A stretch of DNA of 64,000 bases, taken from Luzula sylvatica (Eukaryota; Streptophyta; Magnoliopsida; Poales; Juncaceae). The position numbers were made by a program, and so were the translations under genes. The DNA lies in assembly GCA_946800325.1 (NCBI GenBank), contig OX326960.1, forward strand, positions 33,199,629 to 33,263,628. The letters are read 5' to 3'. Numbering within the stretch: the first letter of the stretch is position 1; every line of letters begins with the position of its first letter. The notes under the pieces were generated by a model. The model saw only the letters and a list, made by a program, of their open reading frames with translations, ran no database searches and was not told the origin of the DNA. Positions 21,702-34,116 of the stretch are shown here, in pieces.

Positions 21702-22198
21702 ATGTTGCACGGATACGGATACGAAACGAATATGGCGATACGGTAATTTTTGAAAACTCTAGGATACGATACGTCATATAGGTATATTATTTAATATTAT
21801 TTTAATATAATTAAATATATCAATTTAAATAATTTTATTAAATTATTATAAAAATCAAGATGTTGTAATATTGATTTGGATATTTTATGAATAAGTAAAA
21901 TAAAAAATATGTGATGTAAAACATTATTGAATAGTAAAAGTATTGGGTATTTTTATATTGGAAAAAAAAACAAAAAACAATGGGTCAGCCGTATCGGAAC
22001 CGTATCCCACCATATCGGAATCGTATCCAGCCGTATCGAAAACGTATCGTGCCGTATCGAAATCGTATCGGTTCAAATTTATATACTAAAATAGTCCGAT
22101 GCGCCACGTGGCGTATCGGATACGTATCGATGCCATATCGGTGGCGTATCCGTATCCGATACGGGTACGGTTCATTTTTTGAAGTATTCGCGCAACAT
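21702..22198. mobile_element. Fold-back element, GGATACGG family
   Basis: Ends ATGTTGCACGGATACGG and CGCGCAACAT (inverted match ATGTTGCRCGRATAC). It interrupts repeat unit U between GTCAAAGGATG and CTTAGCTGCTAAATAAATAA, which are only about 20 bp apart in the empty copy at 32350-32400. Between 21986 and 22075 it holds about four tandem units of CCGTATCGRAAYCGTATC. A shorter relative lies at 44891-45021. Confidence 0.75.
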
Positions 22199-22278
22199 TG
22201 GTTATTGTTATACACAAAAAACAATACTTAGCTGCTAAATAAATAATTCAACAAAAGTTGAGACAGTCCGATGTCCAA

Positions 22279-22435
22279 GAAAAATGTTGCACATACTACT
22301 TATCCTCCCCCCACATTCTTGATGTGTCACCATAACATTTAACACCTAAATTTTAGCATTTTAATTCATGATTTAACATCTTAAATATATGTTCAATCAT
22401 AAGATAATACAATTAAACTATAATTAAGATGTTTT
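22279..22435. mobile_element. Truncated MITE of the TTGATGACGTGG family
   Basis: Begins GAAAAATGTTGCACATACTA and continues CACATTCTTGATG, AACATTTAACACC, TTAATTCATGATTTAACATC, matching 52443-52668 and 58568-58813. It ends abruptly at the A-tail end of the LINE; its other half is not present beyond the LINE. Confidence 0.7.
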
Positions 22436-25400
22436 TTTTAGAGAAAACCCGTAGGCGTTATGCATTGAAAAGAAATATGTTTGTTACAAAACATTGGGAC
22501 AATCCACTTACTAAGTATCGGATTTCGCCATAGAAAATAAAAACAACTATCTGACAACACAATAAAACAAAAACAGAACAGTAGCAAACTAGAAAATAAA
22601 AAAACCATTCCTCCCGGAATGTTTTTGAACCAAATTATCTTCTCATTTCACTTATTTGTGGTTGGATAACGCCGGAAAACAGATGTCGTCGTATGGTTGT
22701 CCCGTGACCCTACACAAATTTGCCAGAGAGTCAGCTTCCGAGTTGAGGCCTCGCGGAATGTGTATAATGGTCGGATCTTTGATCCTTCTCTTCCATGTTA
22801 AGAAGACTCTTGCATTTTGTATAGCAAGATAGCTCGAAGGCACGGGGTCCTTACCTTGTTGTAGCAGTTCAGCCGCCTCAGTGTTGTCTGTAAAGAAAAC
22901 AACTGATTTATCCATATGGTTCTTTGCGACGTATTCCATGGCACTTGCTAAAGCGAGCAGCTCCCCTCCTAGGATTCCTGTTCGATTAGAACTTATCTGT
23001 GCTTTAACCCTTATTAGGCTATCAGAGCCGTTCTTGATTAGGAAAGCAATTGCAGCTCTACCTGAGTCATCATGAGAGTAATCCGACCATACGAATAACT
23101 CCTTCCTGCCGATTGTTGTGTTCTTGCTTGGTGGTTTCATTGGGATCTGGGGGGCTGCCATTCTTGTGCTGAACTCAATTTGTTCCCTTGTTGCATGTTG
23201 GATTGTGAGAGGAAACGGTTGGACTATTCCTGCAAAAAAAGTGCATTTCTCGATTTCCACCATTGCCACATTACTGCAGAGATAAAAGGAAGTTGATGCT
23301 CGTGGATCATTGAGATCATGTGAGCAATCCTGTTCGTGGTTGGTTGCGTGGGTGAGGTCTATTGGCTTTAAAAATTGATCAAACACCATAGATGCTGGGT
23401 TTTGGGGCAGTCGATAAAGACGTGGTCGACTGTCTCAATTGCATTCTGGCACATTTGACAGGTTGGGCTGATTGATTGGAATCTTCTATGTAGTTTCATT
23501 TTCGTCGACAGAGCATCTACGATTTGATCTCCACAGGGAAATTTTGATTTTTGGCGGGATACTCTTTGCAGACCAAATTTTTCGTCATAGCTTATTCCAC
23601 CATGCATTTTCGGTATTGAAAGGTTGCAGATCAGCGCTCTCTTTTAATAGTTTTTGGTATATTCCTTTTACAGTGAGTGTGCCACTTGTCCCGTTTTCCC
23701 ATATTAACCTGTCAGTGAACTCAGAGTTTCGATTCGGATCGAAAGGTGTATTGAGTATTTGTAGTTTTTGTTGTTGCGTGAAGAGGTTATCGATAAGGTT
23801 CGTATTCCATGAGCCAGTTTGAGTTGAAAATAGATCTTGAACTTTCATCCCTCTTGTACGAGCGGATGTTGCAATTGTTTCAGTGCCATCGGGAAACCAT
23901 GGTGCACCAAAAGCTGGGCATTTGCCTCCATTACCCAATATCCAGCGGGTTTCATTTCTTAGTGTATCCCATAATTGCAACATTGCTCGCATAAAATTAG
24001 ACACATTATGTGATCTTTTGGTGAGCCATATGGATGATCTAGGCATATATTTAGCTTGAATTTGTTGCCCCCATATGGCTTCATCCTGGTTTAAAATTCT
24101 CCACAACTGGCTCGTAAGCACTGCTTTGTTCATGGTTTGGAGGTCTCCTATTTTCAAGCCCCCTAGTTCCGTTGGTTGTGTTATCTTGGTCCACTTAAAC
24201 CAGGATTGATATCTCAGTGATTCACTATTTATTCCCCAGAAGAAGCTTTTGAAGATGGTTTCGAGTTTGTTTGTTATGATGATGGGAATTTTCTCGGTTG
24301 CCATGTGGAAAATACTTGTGGATGTCAGTACTGATTGAATTAACGTGATTTCTCCGCATGAGATAGCATTCTCGATTTCCATCCAGCAAGTTTCTCCGCA
24401 GTTCTTGTGAGGATATGCTCATAATCACTTACCAGTTTTCTTCCTGTGACCAGTCTTGCACCCAGATATCGATCATCTCGTGGTGCTATGGATGCTTGAA
24501 AGAGTGTAGTGATACTCATCACTAGTTCTTGTGGGGCTGAACCACACTTTTGTCTTGCTCAAGTTTACTTCTAAACCGGAAATTTTTCCAAAGGATTCGA
24601 AGATGTGTTTCATATAGGACACCTCCTGATATGTTGCCTGACCGTACACGACAACATCATCCGCATAGGAGGAGTGAGTGAAGAAAGGTGCAGTTTTTCC
24701 CAGGTTTATGCCTTTGATATGCCCCTGATTCTGATGGTGTGTTAGTGTTTGGCATAACATTTCCGTAGCTATGATAAACAGGAAAGGAGACAAGGGACAT
24801 CCTTGTCTCAAGCCACGTTGCGGTTTTATAAAGCCTGAGCCTTTTCCTGAGAATAGGAGTGTGTACTTTGGGGAGGTGATACACCTCATTATCCATTGGA
24901 TAAACTGTTGTGGAAAGTTCATGTATTGCAGAGTTTGTTCGATAAATACCCATTCAATCTTATCAAAAGCTTTTCTTAAATCTATTTTCAGGGCAAAAGC
25001 ATTTTGTTTGTAGGCCTTTGAATTGAAAGAGTGGAGTACTTCTTTTTGCAAAATGATGTTATATTGTATGTATCTCCCTGCAATAAAACCAGTTTGGTTG
25101 ATCGATATCAGTTTTGGCAAGAGTGGTTTGATCTTGTTTGCTATCCATTTGGCCACGAGTTTGTATAAGAAATTACATACGCTTATAGGTCGGTAGTCAG
25201 AAATGTATTGTGGGTTGTCGACTTTGGGGACTAGGGTTACATTCGTTTCTCCAAACGAATCTGGTATTTCTTATCTGGTTAGTATTTTCAACACTGAATT
25301 CATGACGAGTTCTTTTATTGCATGCCAGTTTGATTGAAAGAAACGTGCTGAGAGGCCTTGAGGGCCCGGGGATTTATCTGGGCCGAAGGCCGCTACGATT

Positions 25401-25711
25401 AGGGTTATTTCTTCTTGGGTTGGGAGTGATTGTAGTTCTGCATGGGCCGACGATTCAATTTTCGGTAGAGTTTGTAATATCCGGCCTGATAGAACCAAAT
25501 CTATATTTATCGGGTTATTTGAAGCATATAAGTTTTTGTAGGTTGCTACAAATGCATGTCGTATGGTTGTATCCGTAGTTAACCAATCCCCTTGTTCGTT
25601 TTGCACTTCCACAATCGTATTCATTCTTCGTCTGCTTATAGTTGTGGCATGGAAGAAGGCGGTATTCGTGTCCCCATCGTTTGCCCATTGCACTCTTGTG
25701 TCCGTAATTAT
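22436..25711 (-). mobile_element. 5'-truncated, decayed LINE retrotransposon with RNase H
   Basis: Read on the minus strand it contains, in order, the region before RT, RT, the post-RT zinc-finger region and RNase H, then an untranslated tail ending in a short A-run (22433-22442). The endonuclease and everything before it are missing: the 5' edge at about 25711 abuts repeat unit U. A 5' truncation is the usual LINE outcome. No clean target duplication was found, and the flanks are in opposite orientation, so rearrangement followed insertion. Confidence 0.9.
22652..25705 (-). pseudogene. LINE ORF2 remnant (RT, zinc finger, RNase H)
   Basis: A continuous reading is broken by one in-frame TAA (25271-25273) and about four frameshifts (near 24510, 24370, 23590 and 23380). 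Visible parts: VQWANDGDTNTAFFHA and FGPDKSPGPQGLSARFFQSN (25705-25300); RT with QTGFIAGRYIQYNIILQKEV, a KIDLRKAFDKIEW block and SYADDVV in place of the usual FADD (25260-24480); AIWGQQIQAKYM and a W-rich region; the Cys/His motif CQMCQNAIETVDHVFIDCP (about 23450); RNase H pieces VWSDYSHDDSGRAAIAFL, GGELLALASAMEY and NSEADSLANLC (23095-22700). This protein class copies its own RNA at the target site. It is inactive here. Confidence 0.92.
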
Positions 25712-26572
25712 TTAGTTTTCCTGTGTTCTATTTTGGTTATATATGTACACGAATTCATAAGAGGGTCATCCTTACCAATCCATAAAATGTCAGTTTATTT
25801 TAACCCAACTATTAGAAGACATTATTTTACTATTTCAAAAATTACATCATATATGTATAAATGCCATTATTGTTAGGCCAAGTAAAAAAATAATAAAGTA
25901 TTACGTTTTTAGTCTGCTTAATTAGCCATATTCTTACTACTAAAACGTTTTTGGAATATTTTTTATATAATTTTTTGTTGTGTTTTAATCTTTCTACGAA
26001 ACAATAATTTGCATTTGCAGATAGAATACAAGTATTCTTCTCATATGTTCTTGTATGTGGCGGGATTGACGGATCTGCTTCTTGAATCGATCCTTCCGTT
26101 GTCACTACTTCATTGAAATTTATTTTTGAACTTCTCAGGACATGTTTCCACATCGGAGTTTTCAATCTTTTGTTGAATTATTTATTTAGGAGCTAAGTTT
26201 TATTTTTCGTGTATAATCCATCCTTTTACTTTTTTAATTTCTTCCAATATTTCACATTCATATATTAGATTGTTATGAATTGTGATTAATTATGAAACCA
26301 AGAAATGCTACTTAACTAGTTTCCTTCCCATCGAGTGGTAAATATAATAATCCCTTACTCACATGAAATGCATTTAAAGTGGAAACAGTTTATGCAGTTT
26401 ATGCATGCATTTGATGCTTGTATTTATTTTTATTTATGTTTAGATTTTTTAAAAGGTTTGTGGATAAAATTATAGATGTATACATTTAAAGTTTACAATG
26501 TGTTATACGGACAATAGTCGATAATCAGCTAATTATCATCCCATTCACGTAAAATAAAATAAAACTCATGAA
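25712..26572 (-). repeat. Repeat unit U, copy 2, inverted
   Basis: The reverse complement matches 32016-32865 over about 860 bp at roughly 90% by eye, including CTTAGCTSCTAAATAAATAA, AAGTAAAAGGATG, ATTGGAAGAAATTAA and ATGCATGCATAAACTGC. It and copy 3 form an inverted repeat with arms about 5.4 kb apart. Confidence 0.88.
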
Positions 26573-27420
26573 GATTCGTTCGAACGAACTAACTCATTTG
26601 TTCGAACGAACGAACATGCATGTTTAGATAGTTAGAACGAACCACGTTAATTCGTTCGAATGAAAACATATGTCAATTCAACCTTTGTCACAGCAGAAGG
26701 TTCATTCGAACGAACCACAATAATTCGTTCAAACGAATCCAACATGTTTCAAATGATTCACTCGTAGCGGCTAGTTTGACTTGCTGTTCGTTCGAACGAA
26801 CTTTGAGTGTTCGTTCGTACTAACTGTACGAAAAAACTGTTTTTCAAAAAGGAATTATATGTTCTATAAATATGACCCGTTTGAGGTTTCTCTCACCAAC
26901 GTTTTTAACAAAACCAATTCCCCATTCAAAAGAGAGAAAACTAAGCCTTGATCATGAGCTTTGATAATTGTATATAAACTCTAGATCTAAAATCTAATTT
27001 CGAATCCTTCTACTCAAACGATTTTCAACTTGCGTGACCGATCACGTGTAGTTCGTTAGTAGCAAATTGTAATAGGCTAGTTACATATCTTGTAAAGTCT
27101 GTCATATATTGATAGAAATGTGTAAATCGATCAGGTAAAAACCTTGTAAGAGTTGATACGGGAATTCAATCGAAAGTCGAAAATGCGTAAGACATCCCTG
27201 AAGACTTATGTACTTGTATTTAATCGAATCGGTCAATTGAGAAAGTAGCCGGTGAGTTAAAACTACAAAGCAACCACCTGTCAAACTCCGTAAACAAATA
27301 TCTTGTGTTATTTGTTTTGGCATCGTGTTCTTTTCTCTAATTTATTTACGGTTCCGCACTTAACTAAAATTGTATATCATTACCGCGAAAATCGGATCTT
27401 AGGATTACATATTCATCAAC
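26573..27420 (+). mobile_element. Probable LTR or LTR fragment with palindromic U3 repeats
   Basis: The first 250 bp hold about seven copies of the palindrome TTCGTTCGAACGAA or a close variant (near 26576, 26602, 26651, 26703, 26724, 26790 and 26810). A TATA-like TTCTATAAATATGACC follows at 26862-26877, then a leader-like region. This enhancer/TATA/leader order resembles an LTR. No matching partner LTR, binding site or target duplication was found, so solo LTR is an inference. Confidence 0.4.
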
Positions 27421-27879
27421 CTATATGTCTAAATTAAACAACAATGGTATTTGTTTTCTTTTTTTTGTTAAATATTCGTGATTTACGTATTGCTTATTTG
27501 CATGGTACATACAGTGCATCTATAGGCCATTGATATACATGCTATACACAATGTCAAAATTTTTTTTGTAATATCAATCTTGCATTACCATCCTATAAAA
27601 TTCTCATAATTTATATATTGTGATAATACAAAATTTGTAAATTGTATTTTTATATGTTGTAGAATATCTTTATTGACTCGTATCACTCACATCTTCTCTT
27701 TTTCTTTATACAAGATTTAATTTAATTCTACAACTATTATATCCGACATGCACAACACAACAAGAGCAATAAAACATAACAAAAAACATAATCCAATAAG
27801 TACCACGACAATAAAAAATCACATTATTGTCAACAAAAACAGGCCGGCGCAATTGCGCGGGAGTTTAGCTAGATTCAAT
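27421..27879. other. AT-rich intergenic stretch
   Basis: Nothing recognised. The short phrase CCGGCGCAATTGCGCGGGAG (27842) contains the palindrome GCGCAATTGCGC. Confidence 0.5.
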
Positions 27880-28520
27880 TAAATTAGCTAGGTTCATCAT
27901 ATACCAGTTGTTTCAATTGGGCTTTTTATGCAGCGGCCCATAAATATAATGAAACGTCATTACTGTTTGTTAAATGAGTTTTATCATATTTACAAATTAC
28001 AAATATGTTAACGTTTTTCAGTTCACGCATGAAGCTCACAAATTGTGAACCCAAGTACCAAAAAAATGTAGAAGGCGTGTTAGACTGTTAGTACGTTGTT
28101 ATTTCATGTTTTTGGTATGAGTTTGGTGGAGGCGTAATGTATATATTGGATTTATATATATGAATCATTATCAAAATGTTAACACAGACCAGTAGTATTA
28201 AATTAAATTTGACAAAAAAAAATTATGCTCATGATCATTCTGATTTTAGTAGAGCAAAATGAAATATTGGAAGAAATTGAAAATAAACAAATATGATTGG
28301 TTACAACATTACCATTATGACATATTTTTGTTTATTATCTAATAAACTTATTTTGCCATCAACACTTTAAATTGAAATTGAAGTTAGGAGAAAATCGTAT
28401 TTTCACGTAGAAATATTTACATGGTATATAGGTTCACCATACACCAATCCATTGAAAATGAGACATGACATGTCATTGAATATGAAGATGTGGTTATTTG
28501 TGTGAGTTTTTTTATATTAA
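27880..28520 (-). repeat. SNAPc-leader module copies
   Basis: The segment 27880-28300 parallels 8075-8425 and 34540-34790. The segment 28400-28520 carries TTTTCACGTAG, GGTTCACCATACACCAATCC and TGTCATTGAATATGAAGATG, the leader part best preserved at 1050-1140. Confidence 0.7.
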
Positions 28521-30519
28521 GCCAGTTTTATTATGGAATAATTTCGTGTATATCCCTTCATAAATTCATAATATTTTATTTGTTCCTTCAAATCTATCAA
28601 AATCAGATTTATTCTTTTTAAATCTGGTTACTTTCAAATTAATCTGGATGGAATATTTGTAGATTTACTATCATGCCCTCCTCCTCACATTGTGTAATTT
28701 ATTTCTATTATGCTCGATCCGTTTTTCTCTCCAGTCAGGTCAATTTTTCTCTGTTTCGGATTAGGGCTGGCAAAAAAAAAACATCATAATTGTACATTTC
28801 AAGTTAATTTATATTGATTATGAGTATCTGTTGGAGTTAAATTATCGTCAATTATATACTTAAATAAGGTTAATGGGGATGATCAATTCATAATGAACTA
28901 GGGTCAATGGAATTAAATTATGGTAAATTGATCTGGTTTAGAAATTGTACTTAATTAGTAATTGGGACTATATTAGGGTCAATTGTGAAGAATTAGTCTC
29001 ATATTTACTTTATTTATGATTTTCTTGTATTGTTGTTAATAATGGTTAATTGTGTTTTTTTCCTCTTTTGTTAGTATAATGAATTAATAATATGCGCAAG
29101 TAAATGATACTTTTGAATTTCAAGAACTATACCTTCATACAAATCAAACAACAATAAGTTCACATGCAAGAGAAGTTAGAGTGAAAAAAGACAAGACTTG
29201 AAATAAATTTTATTTACCATTCCTATTGTTTTAAAAAAAAACCAAATTAAAAAAAAAAAATAGATATTAAAAATCCACTTGTTCAGTCCAAATTGCAACC
29301 TTTCAGTGATTTTACCTTGTCAATAATAGAGAATTCTAGAACTTGTTTCATTAAAATAACACGAGCTTGGAAAATAAGAGATTAGAAGTTAATTAGGAAC
29401 AGAGAGGGAAATAAGGATAAATTAGAAGGGATATAACTAGAGGGTATTTTAGTCAATATGTAGAATTTATAAAGTTAATCATGTCTAACTTTATTGAGAA
29501 ATGATGTTTTGGATAAATTTGATATATTATTATTACTTTAAATGGATAAATTTAATATTTATACTTTCAGAGGGACACCGGAGATTCGCCGCGTGGTTCA
29601 TTAAAGCGGTCAGACTCTGAGCATTTGTTAATTATGCATATATGAATCATAAATCAAACACAAACTTAAACATTTGTGTTATATTTGTGGTTGGTATTTG
29701 TATCTCTATAGTTACTTTTGTCTGTCCATGAAAGCACCATGTGAAGATCAACCCACTATGTCAGAGACTTCTGGAGGTATTATAAGGCGTAATGAACTGG
29801 AGACACTTTATAGACTTCTCCGCTTGGTTAGTTAAGGCAAGGATTTTGGATTCTTTGTGTTATTATCTCTGTAGATATATGTGTAACTGGGTAGTATAGA
29901 ATTTAAATCTCAAGTGTTACATGATGTATATTGAGATGAATGTAACAAAGTTATTTATGTGCCGACCCAGCGTATATGGAAATGGGGAAAGAGATATCGT
30001 GACTCGTGAGTCGGCGTGTGACGAATCGGGTTAGGTTAAATCCACGTGGCAGTAAATGAGATGGTAAAGTCACTGTTTGCTGTGACAGGTTGTGTTGCGG
30101 ATTGTCTAGATTTGTACGAAAGGTATTGCGGATTAAATAAAAAAAATCAACGGATTAAATGAAATTGAATAATCCTGTGGTTAATTAATATAAAAAAGAT
30201 TAATTTAGAGAAAATAGAGGTTTAGTATTACTATTATTATTTATGTTATGTCAAGATATTTAATATTTGTTACTGTCAGGTTGTCTTTTGGACCCCCTCA
30301 ATAGTACCGATTTGCATCTAAAGAACATAATTTAGAGAACTTTAATAAGTGATTAAATATTTACAATTTTCTTTTATACGAATAATATTTGTTGTGAGAG
30401 ATTTTAGATTCAAGTATCGTTGATATTAATTGAGGAGAACATATGATTTTTTTTCGTTTATTATCAAAAAGATTTTTACCAAGACAATAAAGATAAAGTT
30501 TTAGTGTCATTTATAAGAA
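28521..30519. other. Intergenic stretch, no gene seen
   Basis: Two patches of balanced composition occur, 29570-29870 (GACACCGGAGATTCGCCGCG) and 29960-30090 (GTGCCGACCCAGCG, GTGAGTCGGCGTGTGACGAA), which may be old LTR or gene pieces. No frames or ends support a call. Confidence 0.4.
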
Positions 30520-31155
30520 ATAGCTGCCGAAAGGTACAGTTTATTGTCATTCTTTTATTTCGCTGCAAAAAAGGTGTTGTTTTAGTGTCGTTTCATCTTC
30601 GCTGCCAAAAGGTGTTGTTTTGGTGTCATTTTAATAATTCGCTGCCAAAGGTGTTGTTTTAGTGGTGTTTTAGTACTTCGCTGCCAAAAGATGTTGTTTT
30701 AGTGGTGTTTTAGTACTTCGCTGCCAAAAGATGTTGTATTTGTGTCATTTTAGAACTTCCCTGCCAAAAGGTGTTGTTTTGGTGTCATTTTAGAACTACG
30801 CTGCCAAAGGTGTTGTTTTGGTGTCTTTTAGAACTTCGCCGCCAAAGGTATAATATTGTGTCTTTTTTATTGGTTCGCTGCCAAAAGATTTAATTTTTGT
30901 GACTTTTTCTAAAAGGTATAATTTTTGTACATTTGTACCTTTTTTTTGTTTCGCTGCCAAAAAGTGTAGTTTTAGTGTGGTTTCTAATATCTCGCTGCCA
31001 AAAGATGTGATTTTTATGCTTTTGATATTTCGCTGCCAATAGGTGTAATTTGCTTTCATCTTTTCGCTGCCAATGGGTTTATATTAGTGCTTTTTTGACG
31101 TTTCACTGCCAAAAGGTGTAGATTTGGTGCCATTTTTTATGTTTCGTTGCAAAAA
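30520..31155. repeat. Minisatellite, about 16 units of about 40 bp
   Basis: The unit is roughly TTCGCTGCCAAAAGGTGTTG followed by TTTTAGTGTCATTTTAGAAC. The CGCTGCCAAA core, or a one-base variant, occurs about every 36-42 bp from 30521 to 31145. Units diverge toward the right end. No coding frame. Confidence 0.92.
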
Positions 31156-31384
31156 AGTGTCCTTAGGGCCTAAATATGGGTTTATTTCGTTTTAGATTAT
31201 TACTCATCATAAACAAAAACCATATCGGGTTAGTTATGACTACTTAAAATTATTATTAATGGTTATAATCTAAAAAATTTATAAAACTCTATCAATAGTG
31301 CACGTAGATGATAACAAATCATAACAATCAATGTGCATAAATTGTTTAGATAATTGTATTTTTCGCTTCCCATCAATATCCAAA
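31156..31384. other. AT-rich spacer
   Basis: Nothing recognised between the minisatellite and the next module copy. Confidence 0.5.
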
Positions 31385-31506
31385 TATCAAAAAGATCGCC
31401 ATGACAGTGTGTTATAAAAAAGTGTGACAAGTTTTTTACTTCATGTACTAGACATGATTTAGGAGATATGACGAGTAATAATTTAATATTTAAAAAAAAT
31501 CAATTT
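31385..31506 (-). repeat. SNAPc-leader module fragment
   Basis: TACTTCATGTACTAGACATG and GACGAGTAATAATTTAATAT match 19815-20030, the stretch that leads into repeat unit U in both places. Confidence 0.6.
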
Positions 31507-31654
31507 TGCGAATTGATTGCTACATGGACGAAATTTCCGAACTAAAGACGGTTCTAAAATTTTTACTTTATTTTGTTTTTATTTCTAATTCTCATATATT
31601 AATATTAATCTAAAACCCTAGGTTCGTCTTTCTGCCGGCCTATCAAAAAAAAAG
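31507..31654 (+). mobile_element. Short retroposon (truncated LINE 3' end or SINE)
   Basis: A 148-bp insertion ending GGCCTATCAAAAAAAAAGAA, flanked by AAAAAATCAATT on both sides (31495-31506 and 31655-31666). The copy at 20020-20045 has the uninterrupted site. The A-tail plus target duplication define retroposition. Confidence 0.75.
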
Positions 31655-31666
31655 AAAAAATCAATT

Positions 31667-32865
31667 CGGAGAAGATTAACCACCGTACGCGGTGAAATCA
31701 TGTTATTCCGTTAATATAATTAGTGAACACTTAAATAAAAATTGTTTAATGATATCGGTATGTACCGTATATTATAATTTAAATATAAAAATTACAAAAC
31801 ACAAAAGGAGAAAATGATACAAAACAATATAGCATCGTGAGAATTATATCATGAAAATAAACCGACACGAGTATGTTATCTAAATTATTTATCCCGAAAT
31901 GATCAACTGCAAATATATATTCGACGATATATGCTATAAATAAGTTAATTGTTAATAATATAAGATTTTGTTAGTACAATATATTATAAATTTACATTAT
32001 GTGTTTTTAATTATTCATGAGTTTTATTTTATTTTACGTGAATGGGATGGTAATTAGCTGATTATCGACTATTGTCTATATAACACTGTAAACTTCAAAT
32101 GTATGCATCCATAATTTTATCCATAAACCTTTTAAAAAATCTAAACATAAATAAAAATAAATACAAGCATCAAATGCATGCATAAACTGCTTCCAGTTCA
32201 AATGCATTTCATGTGATTAAGGGGTTATTATATTTACCACTCAATGGAAAGGAAACTAGTTAAGTAGCATTCCTTGGTTTCATAATTAATCACAATTCAT
32301 AACAATCTAATATATGAATGTGAAATATTGGAAGAAATTAAAAAAGTAAAAGGATGAACCACCCACAAAAAATAAAACTTAGCTGCTAAATAAATAATTC
32401 AAGAATAGTCAGGACATTCCGTAATCGAAACAGGTTTTGATAAGTTCGAAAATAAATTTCAATGAAGTGGTGGTAGCGGCAGTATCGATTCAAAGAACGA
32501 ATAGGTAAGACCTTCCACAGACAAGAACAAATGAGAAGAATAATTGTATTCTATCTGCAAATACAAATTAATGTTTCGTAGAAAGATTAAAACACAACAA
32601 AATATTATATAAAAAAGTATTACAAAAATATTTTTGTAGTAAGAATATGGCTAATTAAGCAGACGAAAAACGTATATCCTAGTACTTTATTATTTTTTTT
32701 ACGTGGCCTAACAATATGACATTTATACATATAATATGATATAATTTTTGAAACTAGTAAAATAATGTCTTCTAATACAAAATTAGTTGGGTTAAAATAA
32801 ACTAACATTTTTATGAATTTGTGCGCATATATAACAAAAATAGAACACATGAAAACTAAAAAATT
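31667..32865 (+). repeat. Repeat unit U, copy 3 (most complete)
   Basis: Starts TCGGAGAAGATTAACCACCG and runs to about GAACACATGAAAACTAAAAA. It keeps the empty sites of the two elements inserted in copy 1 and the 860-bp arm matched by inverted copy 2. No coding frame supported. Confidence 0.8.
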
Positions 32866-34116
32866 CAATTCAATTTTCTCAACAACAAAAAAAATTAAAT
32901 TCAAATTTCAAATGTATGAAAAATGAAATATGGAAAAAAATTGAAAAAACATAATTACCTTGATTCACATTATGTACCAGAGTGGCCAATTAGAATTCAG
33001 GCCGACCTATAGTCCATAGTACAATATATAATTTTTCTTATTTTTCTGCACCAAAATTCAGAGTTTCGTCCAGTTTGGATATCGAGGTTAATTTAGGCAA
33101 AATTGAGTCACACTTGCATTTATAATTGGGCTAAAATGGACTTATTTTTAATTCCTAATTGAGTCAAATTGAACATTCGTCATGTTCACTTGAAAATTTG
33201 AAAGAAAAAGTAAAGTTACTTACTTTTCCATGTCAGCAGAGATAAATAGATTATATAAATAGAAGAAAAACCATATTGAGTATGATGTAAATTTTAGAAT
33301 TTATATATTGCAAGAGTTAACATGACTAAATTGAGAGTGATTTTAATTTTTTTTAATCAAATGATCACTATATTCTTATTTATGGTGATTGATATTTATT
33401 ATACTTATATACTATTATTTATATATCTTTCATGAATAATGTAAAAATATTTTTCTTAATATTATGAAAAAATCAAATCTAATTAATATATATTAATTTT
33501 CATATTTAAATATATATGACATGTTACAATTTTATTATATTTTTTATGATGAATAAAATTAAGAATAAAAAAAAAATTATATATGAAAGATTTTATTTGC
33601 ATGGTTTATGGAAAGTAATAAATTAATAAATAAATGTAAGAAATATGAATCATCAATTCATTATTAAAAGAGATATAACGGTCATTTGATAGAACAAATT
33701 TGAAATAACTTTCAATTTAGTCATGTTGGATTTTGCAATAGCGTCACCCAAAAAATTGAATATTTGAGGTTGAGGTCAAATTCACATACTTTTTAGATTG
33801 AATACATTCATTGACATTTATTGACACTTTAAGGTTGAATTTTTTTTCTCTTTTTTCTTGCCTTTCATCTATTTCATCACAATTGTTGGGATTGTTATAA
33901 AATCAATGTAAAAGAAAAGATGAAAATCATATACATGAGCAGTTAAACCATGTAAAAATGAACTCAATATGTGTCAATTTTGACTTTCGAGTTGATTTGT
34001 GAAATAAAAATCTTTCAAAACAGTTCATTTCATCAATAATTCACAGAAAAAATCGAGAGAAGACCAAGTACACCTTGCCGAAACCGATTCTTCCATAAAT
34101 CATACGAACTCAATAG
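32866..34116. other. AT-rich intergenic stretch
   Basis: No gene or element ends were recognised. From about 33950 the sequence becomes leader-like and precedes the exon relic below. Confidence 0.5.

Noticed and set aside
26573..26830. CRISPR-like array of short palindromes
   Set aside because: The DNA is a plant nuclear sequence, spacers are unequal and partly lacking, and the layout fits an LTR promoter.
30796..31059. 87-codon minus-strand frame
   Set aside because: A by-product of the 40-bp minisatellite; the repeated phrases do not make a sensible protein.
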